This document shows, piece after piece, positions 38,250 through 47,274 of a DNA stretch of 64,000 bases. The notes under the pieces were generated by a model that was not told the origin of the DNA, made no database searches, and worked only from the letters and a program-made list of their open reading frames with translations. Within the stretch, counting starts at the first letter, position 1. Every line of letters starts with the position of its first letter. This DNA is from Sphingomonas endophytica. Lineage in GTDB: Bacteria > Pseudomonadota > Alphaproteobacteria > Sphingomonadales > Sphingomonadaceae. The stretch lies in NCBI RefSeq assembly GCF_001476895.1, contig NZ_LDTB01000064.1:1-64000 (forward strand). Reading direction: 5' to 3'. The position numbers and the translations under genes were made by a program.

Positions 38250-39665
38250 TCACGCCGCCGCCTCGCGCGCCACGGCGACGTCGTCGAACGGCAGGACCAG
38301 ATCGCCGACGATCTGCCCCTGCTCATGCCCCTTGCCCGCGATCAGGACGATGTCGCCCGCGTGCGCCTCGGCCACCGCCGCCGCGATCGCCGCGCGCCGG
38401 TCCCCGATCTCGCGCGCGGCCGGCGCGCCCTCCAGCACCGCGCGACGGATCGCGGCTGGATCCTCGCTGCGAGGATTGTCGTCGGTCACGATCACCACGT
38501 CGGCGCAGGCCGCCGCGACCGCCCCCATCGGCTCCCGCTTGCCGGCGTCGCGGTCGCCGCCCGCCCCCACCACGATGATCAGCCGCCCCTCGACATGCGG
38601 GCGCAGCGCCGCGCATGCCGCCTCGATCGCATCGGGCGTGTGCGCGTAATCGACATAGACCGGCGCCCCGCTCGCCGAGATCGCGGCGCGCTCCAGCCGC
38701 CCGCGCACCGGCTGCAACCGCGCCAGCCCCGCGATCGTGGTCGCGACATCGCCGCCGGTCGCGATCACCAGCCCGGCGGCGATCAGCGCGTTCGCGGCCT
38801 GATAGCCGCCGATCAGCGGCAACGTCACGCGATGGTCGATGCCGCCGGCGTGGATCGTCAGCCCCTGCCCCAGCAAGGTCGGCTCGCGCGCCACCAGCCG
38901 CAGGTCGTCGCCATGCTCGCCGACCGTGAACAGCCGGTTGCCACGCTCACGCGCCAGGTCCAGCACGCGTTCGGAATTGGGATCGTCGACCCACACCACC
39001 GCCGTGCCGCTATCGCTCAGCACCTGCGCGAACAGCCGCAGCTTGGCGGTGAAATAGGCCGCCATGTCGCCGTGATAGTCGAGGTGATCGCGACTCAGAT
39101 TCGTGAACGCCGCCGCCGTCACCGGCAGTCCCTCGGTGCGATACTGGCTCAGCCCATGGCTCGACGCCTCGAACGCGACATGGCTGACGCCCTCGCGCGC
39201 GAGCCCGGCAACATTCGACAGGAAGGTGACGACGTCGGGCGTGGTCAGCCCGGTCACGACCTGCTCGTCGGCGGTGGTGACGCCCAATGTCCCGATCGAC
39301 GCGGCATGATGCCCCGCCATCCGCCAGAGCTGCCGCGTCATCTCGACCGTGGAGGTCTTGCCGTTCGTCCCGGTCACCGCGACCGCGGTCTGCGGGAACG
39401 GCGCGAAGAAGCGCGCCGCCAGCCGTGCGAAACACTCGCGCGGATTGTCGTCGCGGATGTGCAGCGCACCCTCGACCGTGGCGCCGGGCCGTGCGACCAC
39501 TGCGATCGCGCCCGCCTCGACGGCGGCGGGGATGAAATCCTCGCCGTTGACGCGCGCGCCCTCGAACGCGCCGAAGATCGTGCCCGGCGCGACCTTGCGA
39601 TGGTCGATCGCGAAACCGGTGACGCTCGCCTCGCCGCCACCCTCGACCAGCTGCGACAGCTTCAT
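38250..39665 (-). CDS. murE: UDP-MurNAc-L-Ala-D-Glu--2,6-diaminopimelate ligase
   Basis: This 471-residue Mur ligase adds the third stem residue. The C-terminal DDNPRSEDP motif is the signature for meso-diaminopimelate, so the wall is DAP type. P-loop: VTGTNGKTSTVEMTRQL (about 102-118). ASSHGLSQYR and NLSRDHLDYHGDM are also present. The ATG at 39665 is 7 nt after the ftsI stop. Confidence 0.96.
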   Translation of the reverse strand: MKLSQLVEGGGEASVTGFAIDHRKVAPGTIFGAFEGARVNGEDFIPAAVEAGAIAVVARPGATVEGALHIRDDNPRECFARLAARFFAPFPQTAVAVTGTNGKTSTVEMTRQLWRMAGHHAASIGTLGVTTADEQVVTGLTTPDVVTFLSNVAGLAREGVSHVAFEASSHGLSQYRTEGLPVTAAAFTNLSRDHLDYHGDMAAYFTAKLRLFAQVLSDSGTAVVWVDDPNSERVLDLARERGNRLFTVGEHGDDLRLVAREPTLLGQGLTIHAGGIDHRVTLPLIGGYQAANALIAAGLVIATGGDVATTIAGLARLQPVRGRLERAAISASGAPVYVDYAHTPDAIEAACAALRPHVEGRLIIVVGAGGDRDAGKREPMGAVAAACADVVIVTDDNPRSEDPAAIRRAVLEGAPAAREIGDRRAAIAAAVAEAHAGDIVLIAGKGHEQGQIVGDLVLPFDDVAVAREAAA

Positions 39666-39672
39666 AGCGCGC

Positions 39673-41388
39673 TCACTGCCCGCCGCTCTTGGGCGCGCGA
39701 TCGGGATCCTCCCACAAGGTCGGCACGATGTCGGAGACATCCACGTCGCGATGATCGTCGGGCACGACGCCCAGGATGTTGCCGACGCGGGCGATCGTGC
39801 GGCCGACGACCGGCGCGGCGTTCCAGGCAGCGGTCTTCCACCCGAATGTCTCCTTCGTACCCAAGGGCGAGTCGAGCATCGCGACGACGACATAGCGCGG
39901 CGCATCCATCGGGAAAGCGGCCGCGAAGGTGGCGACGTTGCGCGATCGGTCGTATCCGCCCGCCACCGCCGCCTCGGCGGTGCCGGTCTTGCCGCCGACG
40001 CGATAGCCGGGCGCATCGCCCTTGCGCCCCGTGCCGCGCAGCACGATCAGCCGCAGCATCTGGCGCATCCGCGCGCTCGTCGCCTCGCTGATGACGCGCC
40101 GCCCGGCCACTTCGTGCCCCGGCTGCACCTTCAGCAGCGTCGCCGGGCGCCACGTGCCCCCGTTCACCAGCGCGGCATAGGCATTGGCCAGATGCAGCGG
40201 CGTCACCGCGATACCATGGCCATAGGCGGTGGTCATCGTCGTGGTCCGCGCCCAGAACGTCGGCCACAGCGGCCGGCCCTTCTCACGGACTTCGATATCG
40301 GGACGCGTATCGAAGCCCAGCTTGCGGAACATCGCCTGCATCCGCTCCGGCCCGACCTCGTCAGCGACGCGCGCGGTCGCGACGTTGGACGAATAGATCA
40401 GCGTCTCGGCCATGTTCAGCCAGCGCTTCGGATCGCCGCGTTCGTCGTGGATGGTGAAACGCCCGACCTGCAACGGATGCGTCGCGTCGAAGCGGCGCTC
40501 CATCGACGTGACCACGCCATTGTCGATCGCCGCCGCCATCGTGATCGGCTTGAAGGTGGAACCCAGCTCGAACACGCTTTGCGTGGTGATGTTGCGCAAC
40601 TGCTCGCTGCCCGCCATGCCGACGCGGTTGGGATTGAAGGTCGGCAGCGAGACCATCGCGATCACCTCGCCGGTATGCGCGTCCAGCACGATCCCGCCGC
40701 CGCCGCGCGCGGAGAAGGTGGTCATCGCGCGACCCAGCTCGCTTTCCATCGCCGCCTGCACGCGCGTGTCGATCGACAGCGTGACCGGCTGGTTCATCGT
40801 CGCCGGATTGGTCAACCGGTCGTCCAGCGCGCGCTCGATCCCGCTCATTCCGCGCCCGCCGCTGATGAAGCCCAGCACGTGCGCCGCCAGCGTCGATTGC
40901 GGATACAGGCGCTGCGTCTCGCGCTCGAACACGATGCCCGGTTCGCCGATCGCGTTCACCGCCTCGATCAGTCCGGGGCTGGCGCGGCGGTTCAGATAGG
41001 TGAAGCTGACCGGCTTGGTGATCTGCGCATAGAACCATGCCTGATCGCCCTTGTCGGGCATCAGTTCGGCCAGCTTGCCCGCGATCCGCATCGGATCGCC
41101 CAACAGCTTCTTCGGATGGACGCCGATCGTCCAGGCGTCGATCGTGCGCGCCAGCGGTGCGCCGTTGCGGTCGACGATATCGCCGCGCGGCGCGATCATC
41201 GTCGGCGTGTTGGTGCGCTCGCCGCCCGCCATGATGCCCAGCATCGCCAGCCGGCCGATCACGATGAGTACCCCGGCCGCGAACAGCAGCATCAGCATCA
41301 TCAGGCGAAGATGTTGCGTCGCCAGTAACTGCTGGCGCTGGTCACCCGAGCGGCCGGCGCGGAGCGGACGAGCGACCAGCGTGGTCAC
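39673..41388 (-). CDS. ftsI: Septal peptidoglycan transpeptidase FtsI (PBP3)
   Basis: This 571-residue class B penicillin-binding protein crosslinks septal peptidoglycan with FtsW. It has one N-terminal membrane helix (about 28-47), a non-catalytic domain, and a transpeptidase domain with GSTFK (catalytic Ser277), SSN (333-335) and KTGT (about 451). It starts with GTG whose GTGA overlaps the ftsL stop. Confidence 0.97.
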   Translation of the reverse strand: MTTLVARPLRAGRSGDQRQQLLATQHLRLMMLMLLFAAGVLIVIGRLAMLGIMAGGERTNTPTMIAPRGDIVDRNGAPLARTIDAWTIGVHPKKLLGDPMRIAGKLAELMPDKGDQAWFYAQITKPVSFTYLNRRASPGLIEAVNAIGEPGIVFERETQRLYPQSTLAAHVLGFISGGRGMSGIERALDDRLTNPATMNQPVTLSIDTRVQAAMESELGRAMTTFSARGGGGIVLDAHTGEVIAMVSLPTFNPNRVGMAGSEQLRNITTQSVFELGSTFKPITMAAAIDNGVVTSMERRFDATHPLQVGRFTIHDERGDPKRWLNMAETLIYSSNVATARVADEVGPERMQAMFRKLGFDTRPDIEVREKGRPLWPTFWARTTTMTTAYGHGIAVTPLHLANAYAALVNGGTWRPATLLKVQPGHEVAGRRVISEATSARMRQMLRLIVLRGTGRKGDAPGYRVGGKTGTAEAAVAGGYDRSRNVATFAAAFPMDAPRYVVVAMLDSPLGTKETFGWKTAAWNAAPVVGRTIARVGNILGVVPDDHRDVDVSDIVPTLWEDPDRAPKSGGQ

Positions 41389-41996
41389 CGCAGGCGGCTC
41401 CGCTCCGCGCGCGCGCCGCTCAGCAGGTCGCCCAGCGTGTTCTCGCTCAGCAGCCCGCGGTCGAGCATCGCGACCTTGGCGGCCTTCACCGGGGCCGCGA
41501 CCGCGCGGGCGGCGACCTTCGTCACGGTGACCGGGGCGGCGGCGGCGACCTGCACGGCGGCCACCTTCACCACCGGTGCGGCGCCGACGGCGGCGGTCGC
41601 GGTGGCAGGAACGACGGCGGGGGCGGCGACGACCGGGGCGGCGGGGACGATCAGCTGTGCGGTCTGCACCGGCACGTCCTTGCCCGGCAGCGGCATGCCG
41701 TCACGCGGCGACAACGCGGCCAGCGCCGCCTCGTCGCGGACGAACTGCTGCGCGGTCGGCACGGTCAGCGCCAGCGTGTTGCCGTTCCACCGCTCGAGCT
41801 GCGCCAGGTTGGCGCGCACGTCGAACTCGGTCTCCAGCGCGCGGATGTCGCGCTCGGCGCCGGCGATGCGCCGGTCGACCTGCTCCAGCCGCTTGCGCTC
41901 GGCCGCGACCTGCGACGACACCAGATAGAAACCGATCGCCACGAAGGCGACTCCGGTCAGCCACCCCAGCCCCTTCAACCGATAGATCGCCGCCAT
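41385..41996 (-). CDS. ftsL: FtsL-like cell division protein with long Ala/Val-rich tail
   Basis: This 203-residue protein lies at the ftsL position between rsmH and ftsI: a short cytoplasmic segment, one membrane helix (about 10-28, WLTGVAFVAIGFYLV) and a coiled coil (about 30-68, with the conserved RALETEFDVRANLAQLERWN). FtsL partners FtsB and FtsQ and activates FtsW/FtsI. Residues about 90-180 are unusually rich in Ala, Val and Pro and extend it well beyond the usual 100-120 residues, probably as a disordered periplasmic tail. Confidence 0.85.
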   Translation of the reverse strand: MAAIYRLKGLGWLTGVAFVAIGFYLVSSQVAAERKRLEQVDRRIAGAERDIRALETEFDVRANLAQLERWNGNTLALTVPTAQQFVRDEAALAALSPRDGMPLPGKDVPVQTAQLIVPAAPVVAAPAVVPATATAAVGAAPVVKVAAVQVAAAAPVTVTKVAARAVAAPVKAAKVAMLDRGLLSENTLGDLLSGARAERSRLR

Positions 41997-41998
41997 CG

Positions 41999-42940
41999 TT
42001 ACGCCTCCATACCCCAAGGTGCCGCCCCGGTACGCCGGGCAGTGCGAAGTGTGGCGGAGCGGGCGCGCGGGTTCGCGGCCAGCTCCGCTTCGCCCGCGCG
42101 GATCGCGCGGGCGGTCAATTCGAAGGTCGGCGCGCGCGTCGGCGCACTGACCGGCATGTGCCGCGACCCGCCCGGCGTCGCGCCGGAACGGTCGCGCAGA
42201 AACCGCTTCACGATCCGATCCTCCAGCGAGTGGAAGGTGACGATCGCCAGCCGGCCGCCCGGCTTCAGCACACGCTCCGCCGCTTCCAGCCCGCGCTCCA
42301 GCTCGTCCAGCTCGCCGTTGACGTGGATGCGCACCGCCTGGAACGCGCGCGTCGCCGGGTCCTTCTTGTCGTGCGGCCGATGGCCCAGCGCCTTGCGCAC
42401 GACGTTCGCGAACTGCGCGGTGGTGGTCAGCGGGCGGGCGGCGACCACCGCGCGCGCGATCCGCCGCGACTTGGGCTCCTCGCCATACTGGTACAGGACG
42501 TCGGCGATCACCTCTTCGTCGGCGTCGTTCAGGAAATCGGCGGCGGACATGCCGTCCTGGCTCATCCGCATGTCGAGCGGCCCGTCCGACTGGAACGAAA
42601 AGCCGCGCTCGGCCTGGTCGAGCTGCATCGATGACACGCCGATATCCATCGTCACGCCGTCGACCGGCACCGCATCCAACGCCTCCAGCTCGGCGATCAT
42701 CGTCGAGAAGGTCGCGGGCACGAGCGTCAGGTCGGCCTCCGCCTCCAGCGCGCGGCCATTGGCGATCGCATCCGGGTCGCGATCGAACGCGATCACCGCC
42801 GCGCCGGTGGCAAGGATGGCGCGGGTGTAGCCGCCGGCACCGAAAGTCGCATCGACATGGCGCTCGCCGGGGGCGGGGGCGAGCGCGTCGACGACCTCGT
42901 TCAGCAGGACGGGAATGTGGGGGACGCCGGGACCGCTCAC
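41999..42940 (-). CDS. rsmH: 16S rRNA (cytosine-1402-N4)-methyltransferase
   Basis: This 313-residue SAM-dependent methyltransferase (MraW) modifies C1402 in the ribosomal P site. It has [13 protein letters not shown] at the N-terminus, the SAM motif [14 protein letters not shown] (about 30-43), [18 protein letters not shown] and [15 protein letters not shown]. It starts with GTG overlapping the mraZ stop by 4 nt (GTGA) and is followed 2 nt later by ftsL. Confidence 0.97.
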   Translation of the reverse strand: MSGPGVPHIPVLLNEVVDALAPAPGERHVDATFGAGGYTRAILATGAAVIAFDRDPDAIANGRALEAEADLTLVPATFSTMIAELEALDAVPVDGVTMDIGVSSMQLDQAERGFSFQSDGPLDMRMSQDGMSAADFLNDADEEVIADVLYQYGEEPKSRRIARAVVAARPLTTTAQFANVVRKALGHRPHDKKDPATRAFQAVRIHVNGELDELERGLEAAERVLKPGGRLAIVTFHSLEDRIVKRFLRDRSGATPGGSRHMPVSAPTRAPTFELTARAIRAGEAELAANPRARSATLRTARRTGAAPWGMEA

Positions 42941-43440
42941 GACAGCGCGATCCCTTTGTCTTCACAGGTGAATTCGACGTATTCCTTCAGGAACGGATCG
43001 ATGCCCGGCGTCTCGATCAGGACGTGCGGGGCCCAGATCGTGATCCAGTTGAACGCGCCCAGGAACACCGCCGCGCCCTGGATCCGGGCATAGCGGCGCT
43101 CGAAGGTCGGCATGATGAAGCGGCCCGAACCGTCGAACGGCAACGGCTCCGCCCCGCCCGCGCGGTCGAGGATGTTGTAATCGACGCGGCCGCTGGTCGC
43201 GAATTGCGCGGCGTCCAGCGCCTCCAGCTTGGCCTTCCACACCCCGACGAACCCGGGGTCATAGGCGATCAGGCAGCGGTGCTCGGGGTGCGGGGCGATG
43301 ATGACCGTGCCGCCGTCCTTGCCGTCGTCACGCGGCGCGTTCTTCGCCAACGTCGCGCGCAGGGTGTTGGGAATCGCGACCCGGCCCTTGTCGTCGACAA
43401 GACCAAGCCCCTTTCCCTGATAATCCACCCTGTCGCTCAC
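42937..43440 (-). CDS. mraZ: Transcriptional regulator MraZ
   Basis: This 167-residue protein has two AbrB/SpoVT-like halves, each with a conserved DKGRVAIP- or [12 protein letters not shown] element (about 17-24 and 100-107). MraZ binds direct repeats upstream of its own gene and represses the dcw operon. The start is GTG at 43440, with GAGG 5 nt before it; the frame is open to 43464, but the extra eight residues do not look like the family. It is the first gene of the cluster. Confidence 0.93.
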   Translation of the reverse strand: MSDRVDYQGKGLGLVDDKGRVAIPNTLRATLAKNAPRDDGKDGGTVIIAPHPEHRCLIAYDPGFVGVWKAKLEALDAAQFATSGRVDYNILDRAGGAEPLPFDGSGRFIMPTFERRYARIQGAAVFLGAFNWITIWAPHVLIETPGIDPFLKEYVEFTCEDKGIALS

Positions 43441-43570
43441 GCCCACCTCGCACCCGGAGCGCACGACCTCCTGCCCGTCGCACGGCCATCACCGCACGCC
43501 GACGTTGCTGCCAGCAAACAACAGTGGTCCTGCCCCCAATGTCGTGGGCATTACGTAACAGGGTTAAACG

Positions 43571-43604
43571 GGGATGAGAAGGGAAATTCGGGGAAAGCCG
43601 GGGA
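43571..43604. promoter_or_regulatory. Candidate MraZ operator: four GGGA boxes at 10-bp steps
   Basis: On the plus strand GGGA occurs at 43571, 43581, 43591 and 43601, exactly one helical turn apart, about 130 bp upstream of the mraZ start. MraZ is known in E. coli to bind TGGGN direct repeats with 5-nt spacers, the same 10-bp period, which is why I propose an operator. Here the boxes are on the strand opposite to mraZ. A reverse-oriented pair of the same spacing is at 43734-43747. The promoter should lie in the 361-bp gene-free stretch 43441-43801, but I cannot fix its -35/-10. Confidence 0.5.
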
Positions 43605-43770
43605 TCAGCCGCCACCTATCGAAAAATTGGCAGGAATCCATCGACACGGCGGCGCACGCCCGCTGCCCTGCGCGGCGAAAGCGGGCGAAATCGTCCGTCG
43701 AAACCCGTGATTTTCCGGCGTGAGGCAGGTTTTCCCCGAATCTCCCCGGCGCCGTGCCGAACGGAGACGC

Positions 43771-43791
43771 GCGACCGTAAACCACGGTCGC
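43771..43791 (-). terminator. Hairpin after the small membrane protein gene
   Basis: A perfect 8-bp stem (GCGACCGT with ACGGTCGC) and 5-nt loop lies 10 nt past the stop at 43802. It has no T run, so it may be a weak or Rho-assisted terminator insulating mraZ from the upstream gene. Confidence 0.45.
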
Positions 43792-43801
43792 ACAACGACA
43801 T

Positions 43802-44119
43802 TCACTGCGTACCGCTCGTCGCGGCCGGGGCAGGCGTGTTCGCGGCGCCGGGGGTCACGCCCATTTCCGCCAGCGGCTCGTTGGTCGGAGTCGCGGAGGG
43901 CGCGGCGCCGGGCGCGCTCATGTTGGCGACGACCTCGGGCTGCGCGGATCCGGCGACCGCCACCGGCTGCTCCTGGTTGACCGAGGAGAAGATCGCGCTG
44001 GCCAGTCCGATCAGCAGCACGACCGCCGCCAGCCCGATCATGCCGACGCGGACGCGCTGACGCGTCTGCTCCGCCTGCTGGCGCTCGGCCGCGGCCTTGT
44101 CTGTGCGGTAAACCTTCAT
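43802..44119 (-). CDS. Single-pass membrane hypothetical protein
   Basis: This 105-residue protein has a charged cytoplasmic N-terminus (KVYRTDKAAAERQQAEQTRQ), one membrane helix (about 27-47) and an Ala/Pro-rich periplasmic tail with no recognisable domain. The positive-inside rule puts the N-terminus in the cytoplasm. It lies between cysK and mraZ on the same strand. No function can be assigned. Confidence 0.72.
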   Translation of the reverse strand: MKVYRTDKAAAERQQAEQTRQRVRVGMIGLAAVVLLIGLASAIFSSVNQEQPVAVAGSAQPEVVANMSAPGAAPSATPTNEPLAEMGVTPGAANTPAPAATSGTQ

Positions 44120-44166
44120 CGTGCCGCGCGATCCTATCCGATCGTCGCACGGCTGTCGATCAAACG

Positions 44167-45147
44167 TTAACGCGCGTGCCGGACCAACCCCTTCGCCGCC
44201 AGCCATTGCGGGTCGTACAGGGTGGAGAGATACCGGAAACCGGTATCGCACAGGATCGTCGCGATCCGCTTGCCCGGGCCCAGATGCCGCGCCAGCCGCA
44301 CCGCACCCGCGACGTTGATCCCCGACGACAGGCCCAGGCACAGCCCCTCTTCGATCAGCAGCCGCTCGGTCCAGTCGAAACCCTCCTGGTCCGCGATGCG
44401 GAACTGCGTGTCGATCGGCGCCCCCTCGAGATTCGCGGTGATCCGCCCCTGCCCGATCCCCTCGGCCACCGACGACCCTTCCGCGCGCAGCTCGCCGCAC
44501 GCATAATAAGCGTACAGCGCCGCACCATGCGGGTCGCTGAGCGCGATGCACACGTTCGGGTCATGCGCCTTCAGCCCCATGCCGACACCCGCCAGCGTTC
44601 CGCCGGTCCCCGCCGCGCAGGTGAAGCCGTCGATCCGCCGGTCCATCTGCCGCCAGATCTCCTCGGCGGTGCCGGTCACGTGCGCGCGCCGGTTCGCGAT
44701 ATTGTCGAACTGGTTGGCCCAGATCGCGCCCGGCGTCTCCTCCGCGATCCGGCGGGAGGTGTGGACGAAATGGCAGGGCGAGGAATAAGGCGCGGCGGGC
44801 ACCGTCACCAGCTCCGCGCCCAGCGCGCGCAGCGTGTCCATCTTCTCCTTGGACTGGGTGTCGGGCATCACGATGATCGTGCGGTAGCCTTTGGCGTTGG
44901 CGACCAGCGCCAGCCCGATGCCGGTGTTGCCGGCCGTCCCCTCGACGATCGTCCCGCCGGCGTGGAGCAGCCCGCGCGCCTCGGCATCCTCGACGATCGA
45001 CAGCGCGGCGCGATCCTTCACGCTCGCGCCCGGATTGGCGAACTCGCATTTGCCGAAGATATCGCAACCGGTCGCCTCGCTCGGCCCTTTCAGCCGGACG
45101 AGCGGAGTGTTGCCGATCAGGGCCAGGGTATCGGGGGTAGTCTGCAT
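44167..45147 (-). CDS. cysK: Cysteine synthase A (PLP-dependent)
   Basis: This 326-residue O-acetylserine sulfhydrylase-family enzyme makes cysteine from O-acetylserine and sulfide. It has the PLP Lys44 in NPGASVKDRAAL, the substrate loop VEGTAGNTGIGLA (about 68-80) and a phosphate-binding AAGTGGTLAGVGMGLK. The C-terminal region ends LYDPQWLAAKGL. The family also includes cystathionine beta-synthase-like and O-phosphoserine enzymes, so the exact substrate is probable and not certain. Confidence 0.92.
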   Translation of the reverse strand: MQTTPDTLALIGNTPLVRLKGPSEATGCDIFGKCEFANPGASVKDRAALSIVEDAEARGLLHAGGTIVEGTAGNTGIGLALVANAKGYRTIIVMPDTQSKEKMDTLRALGAELVTVPAAPYSSPCHFVHTSRRIAEETPGAIWANQFDNIANRRAHVTGTAEEIWRQMDRRIDGFTCAAGTGGTLAGVGMGLKAHDPNVCIALSDPHGAALYAYYACGELRAEGSSVAEGIGQGRITANLEGAPIDTQFRIADQEGFDWTERLLIEEGLCLGLSSGINVAGAVRLARHLGPGKRIATILCDTGFRYLSTLYDPQWLAAKGLVRHAR

Positions 45148-45301
45148 CGTTCCCAGATGCGGATGCGGACGCGCGGACGCAAGCGAGCGAAACTATCCTA
45201 TGCCCACTCCTCTCCTTGGCGATCCAATGATCGCATTATTGATGCGTCGCAACAACAGCGGCCTTGACGACCCATCCCCCATCGGCGAAGCGCGGGGCCC
45301 T

Positions 45302-45688
45302 ATGCAGAAGCTCCTTCCCCTCTCGCTCGCCGCGGCGCTCCTGGCGCTGTCGGCCTGCAATTCCGAGCCTGCCAAGCCGCAGGTAATCGACAACAATCCG
45401 GATCCGATGGCCTCGACGCTCGCCAATGCCGCGCCCGTCGAACTGCCGCCCGCGATCAAGGCCGACAAGACGATGCGCTGCAAGGACCAGAGCCTCGCCT
45501 ATGTCACCTTCTTCGATGGCGACAAGCAGGCGGTGGTCCGCACCGAAAAGGGCGGCGCGGCGACGATGCTGAAGGCCGCGAACGCCGGCGACCCGCTGAC
45601 CGCCGAAGGCGGCTGGAAGATGACCGGCAACACCGGCGAGATCAAGCTGACCCGGCCGGGCAAGCCCGAGATCGTCTGCCACTCGTAA
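45302..45688 (+). CDS. Small hypothetical lipoprotein
   Basis: This 128-residue lipoprotein has a signal with lipobox LSAC (lipidated Cys18 or so) followed by a short linker and a compact domain of about 75 residues (DKTMRCKDQSLAYVTFFDGDKQAVVR). Paired Cys (MRCK and IVCHS) may form a disulfide. It resembles MliC/inhibitor-like small periplasmic beta domains in size only; I make no family claim. No Shine-Dalgarno of note precedes it. Confidence 0.72.
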   Translation: MQKLLPLSLAAALLALSACNSEPAKPQVIDNNPDPMASTLANAAPVELPPAIKADKTMRCKDQSLAYVTFFDGDKQAVVRTEKGGAATMLKAANAGDPLTAEGGWKMTGNTGEIKLTRPGKPEIVCHS

Positions 45689-45823
45689 TCGCGATTGCAC
45701 CGGCCGCGCCGCGCGCGCGGCCGGCATTCGCCCGTGCCCCACCCCGCGACATTGGTCGCGAATGCGTGGCTGACATGGATCATTGTCTTGCCCCGGTCAT
45801 CGCGGGACCGTAACCTTCGCGGC

Positions 45824-46531
45824 ATGACGACGATCGCGGTCTACAGCGTGAAGGGAGGCGTCGGAAAAACGACGCTCGCGGTTAACCTCGCCTGGTGCGC
45901 GGCGACACTGTCGGCGCGCCGCACCCTGCTCTGGGACCTCGATCCGCAAGCCTCGTCAAGCTGGATGCTCGGCAACGGCAAGGCGCACGACCGCGCGGGA
46001 GCGCTGTTCTCGCGCGGGGTCGCGCCCGCCAGGCTCGTCACCCCGACCGCGTTCGACCGGCTCGACCTGCTGCCCGCCGACGCCTCGCTGCGCGATCTCA
46101 ACCATCTTTTGCGCGAACTCGACAAGAAGCGCCGGCTGCGCAAGCTGATCGGTGAGTTGGGCGATCATGAGACGGTGGTGCTGGATTGCCCACCGGGACT
46201 GACGGAGACCGCCGATCAGGTGGTGCGCGCCGCCGATCTGCTGGTGGTGCCGGTCGTGCCGTCCGCCTTTTCGCAACAGGCGTTCGCGACGCTGGACCGC
46301 GAGTTCGGCGGACAGGTGCCGATGCTGCCGGTGCACATGATGGTCGATCGCCGTCGCGCCCTGCATGTCGAGGCGGTCGCGCGCCATCCCGACTGGCCGG
46401 TGATCCCGATGGCCAGCGCCGTGGAGAATGCGACCGCGCAACGCGTGCCGGTCGGCGTGTCCGCCCCGCGCAGCCCGGCCGCCGCCGCTTTCGCGACCTT
46501 GTGGCGGACGATCGAGCAACGGCGCTCTTGA
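45824..46531 (+). CDS. ParA-like P-loop ATPase
   Basis: This 235-residue ATPase has the deviant Walker A motif KGGVGKTT (10-17), Walker A-prime LLWDLDPQASSSW and Walker B VVLDCPPGLTE. Such proteins move plasmids, chromosomes or protein cargo, or sort membrane complexes. There is no parB or cargo gene next to it, so the role is open. Its TGA overlaps the likely TTG start of aat by 4 nt (TTGA), linking it to the aat gene. Confidence 0.87.
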   Translation: MTTIAVYSVKGGVGKTTLAVNLAWCAATLSARRTLLWDLDPQASSSWMLGNGKAHDRAGALFSRGVAPARLVTPTAFDRLDLLPADASLRDLNHLLRELDKKRRLRKLIGELGDHETVVLDCPPGLTETADQVVRAADLLVVPVVPSAFSQQAFATLDREFGGQVPMLPVHMMVDRRRALHVEAVARHPDWPVIPMASAVENATAQRVPVGVSAPRSPAAAAFATLWRTIEQRRS

Positions 46532-47274
46532 GCCGCGAGGAACCCGCCGCCGGCACGCTGGACCCCGCCCTGCTGCTGGGCGCCTATTCGGTCGGCGTCT
46601 TCCCGATGGCGGACAGCCGTGACGCCACCGACATCTATTGGGTCGAGCCGCGCCGCCGCGCGATCCTGCCCCTCGACACCTTCCATCTCTCACGCTCGCT
46701 GCGCCGCGTCATCGCCGCCGATCGCTTCCGCGTCACCGCCGACCGGGCGTTCGCGCAGATCATCGCCTTGTGCGCCGAGGCGGCGGACGATCGCCCGGAC
46801 ACCTGGATCAACGCGACGATCGAGCGATCCTTCCTGCGCCTGCACGCGCTCGGCCTCGCGCATTCGGTCGAATGCTGGGACGGGGAGCGGCTGGTCGGCG
46901 GGCTCTACGGCCTGGCGATCGGGCGCGCCTTCTTCGGGGAAAGCATGGTCAGCCGCGCGACGAACGCGTCGAAGGTCGCGATCGCCACGCTCGTCGCGCG
47001 ACTGGCGGCGGGTGGCTTCACGCTGCTCGACTGTCAGTTCATGACCGACCACCTCGCCTCGCTGGGCGCGCGCGAGATCGACCGCGCCGATTACATGGCG
47101 TTGCTGGGCGCCGCGCTTTCCTCGACCGGCTCGTCCGCCGCCGGCTCCTCGGGGGCCGGCACGGCCGCGCCGCCGCCGAATGCCGGCGACTTCTTCGCGC
47201 TCGACGCCGCCGCCGGCGCGGACGGCGCGGTGCCTGGAAAGGCCATCGTACAGCTTCTGGGCCATACGTCGTAA
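46528..47274 (+). CDS. aat: Leucyl/phenylalanyl-tRNA--protein transferase
   Basis: This 248-residue GNAT-fold transferase adds Leu or Phe to N-terminal Arg/Lys, making N-degrons for ClpS/ClpA. It has LLLGAYSVGVFPMADSRD near the start and GLYGLAIGRAFFGESMVSRATNASK and LLDCQFMTDHLASLGAREI further on. The start is probably TTG at 46528, inside the preceding gene's stop. The C-terminal 60 residues are Ala/Gly/Ser-rich and end PGKAIVQLLGHTS; this tail overlaps the convergent DUF2155 gene by 184 bp. Confidence 0.92.
   Translation: MSREEPAAGTLDPALLLGAYSVGVFPMADSRDATDIYWVEPRRRAILPLDTFHLSRSLRRVIAADRFRVTADRAFAQIIALCAEAADDRPDTWINATIERSFLRLHALGLAHSVECWDGERLVGGLYGLAIGRAFFGESMVSRATNASKVAIATLVARLAAGGFTLLDCQFMTDHLASLGAREIDRADYMALLGAALSSTGSSAAGSSGAGTAAPPPNAGDFFALDAAAGADGAVPGKAIVQLLGHTS

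Noticed and set aside
43441..43801. A small protein gene on the minus strand (about 73 residues, 43564-43785)
   Set aside because: It has no ribosome site or family character and would lie over the proposed mraZ control region.
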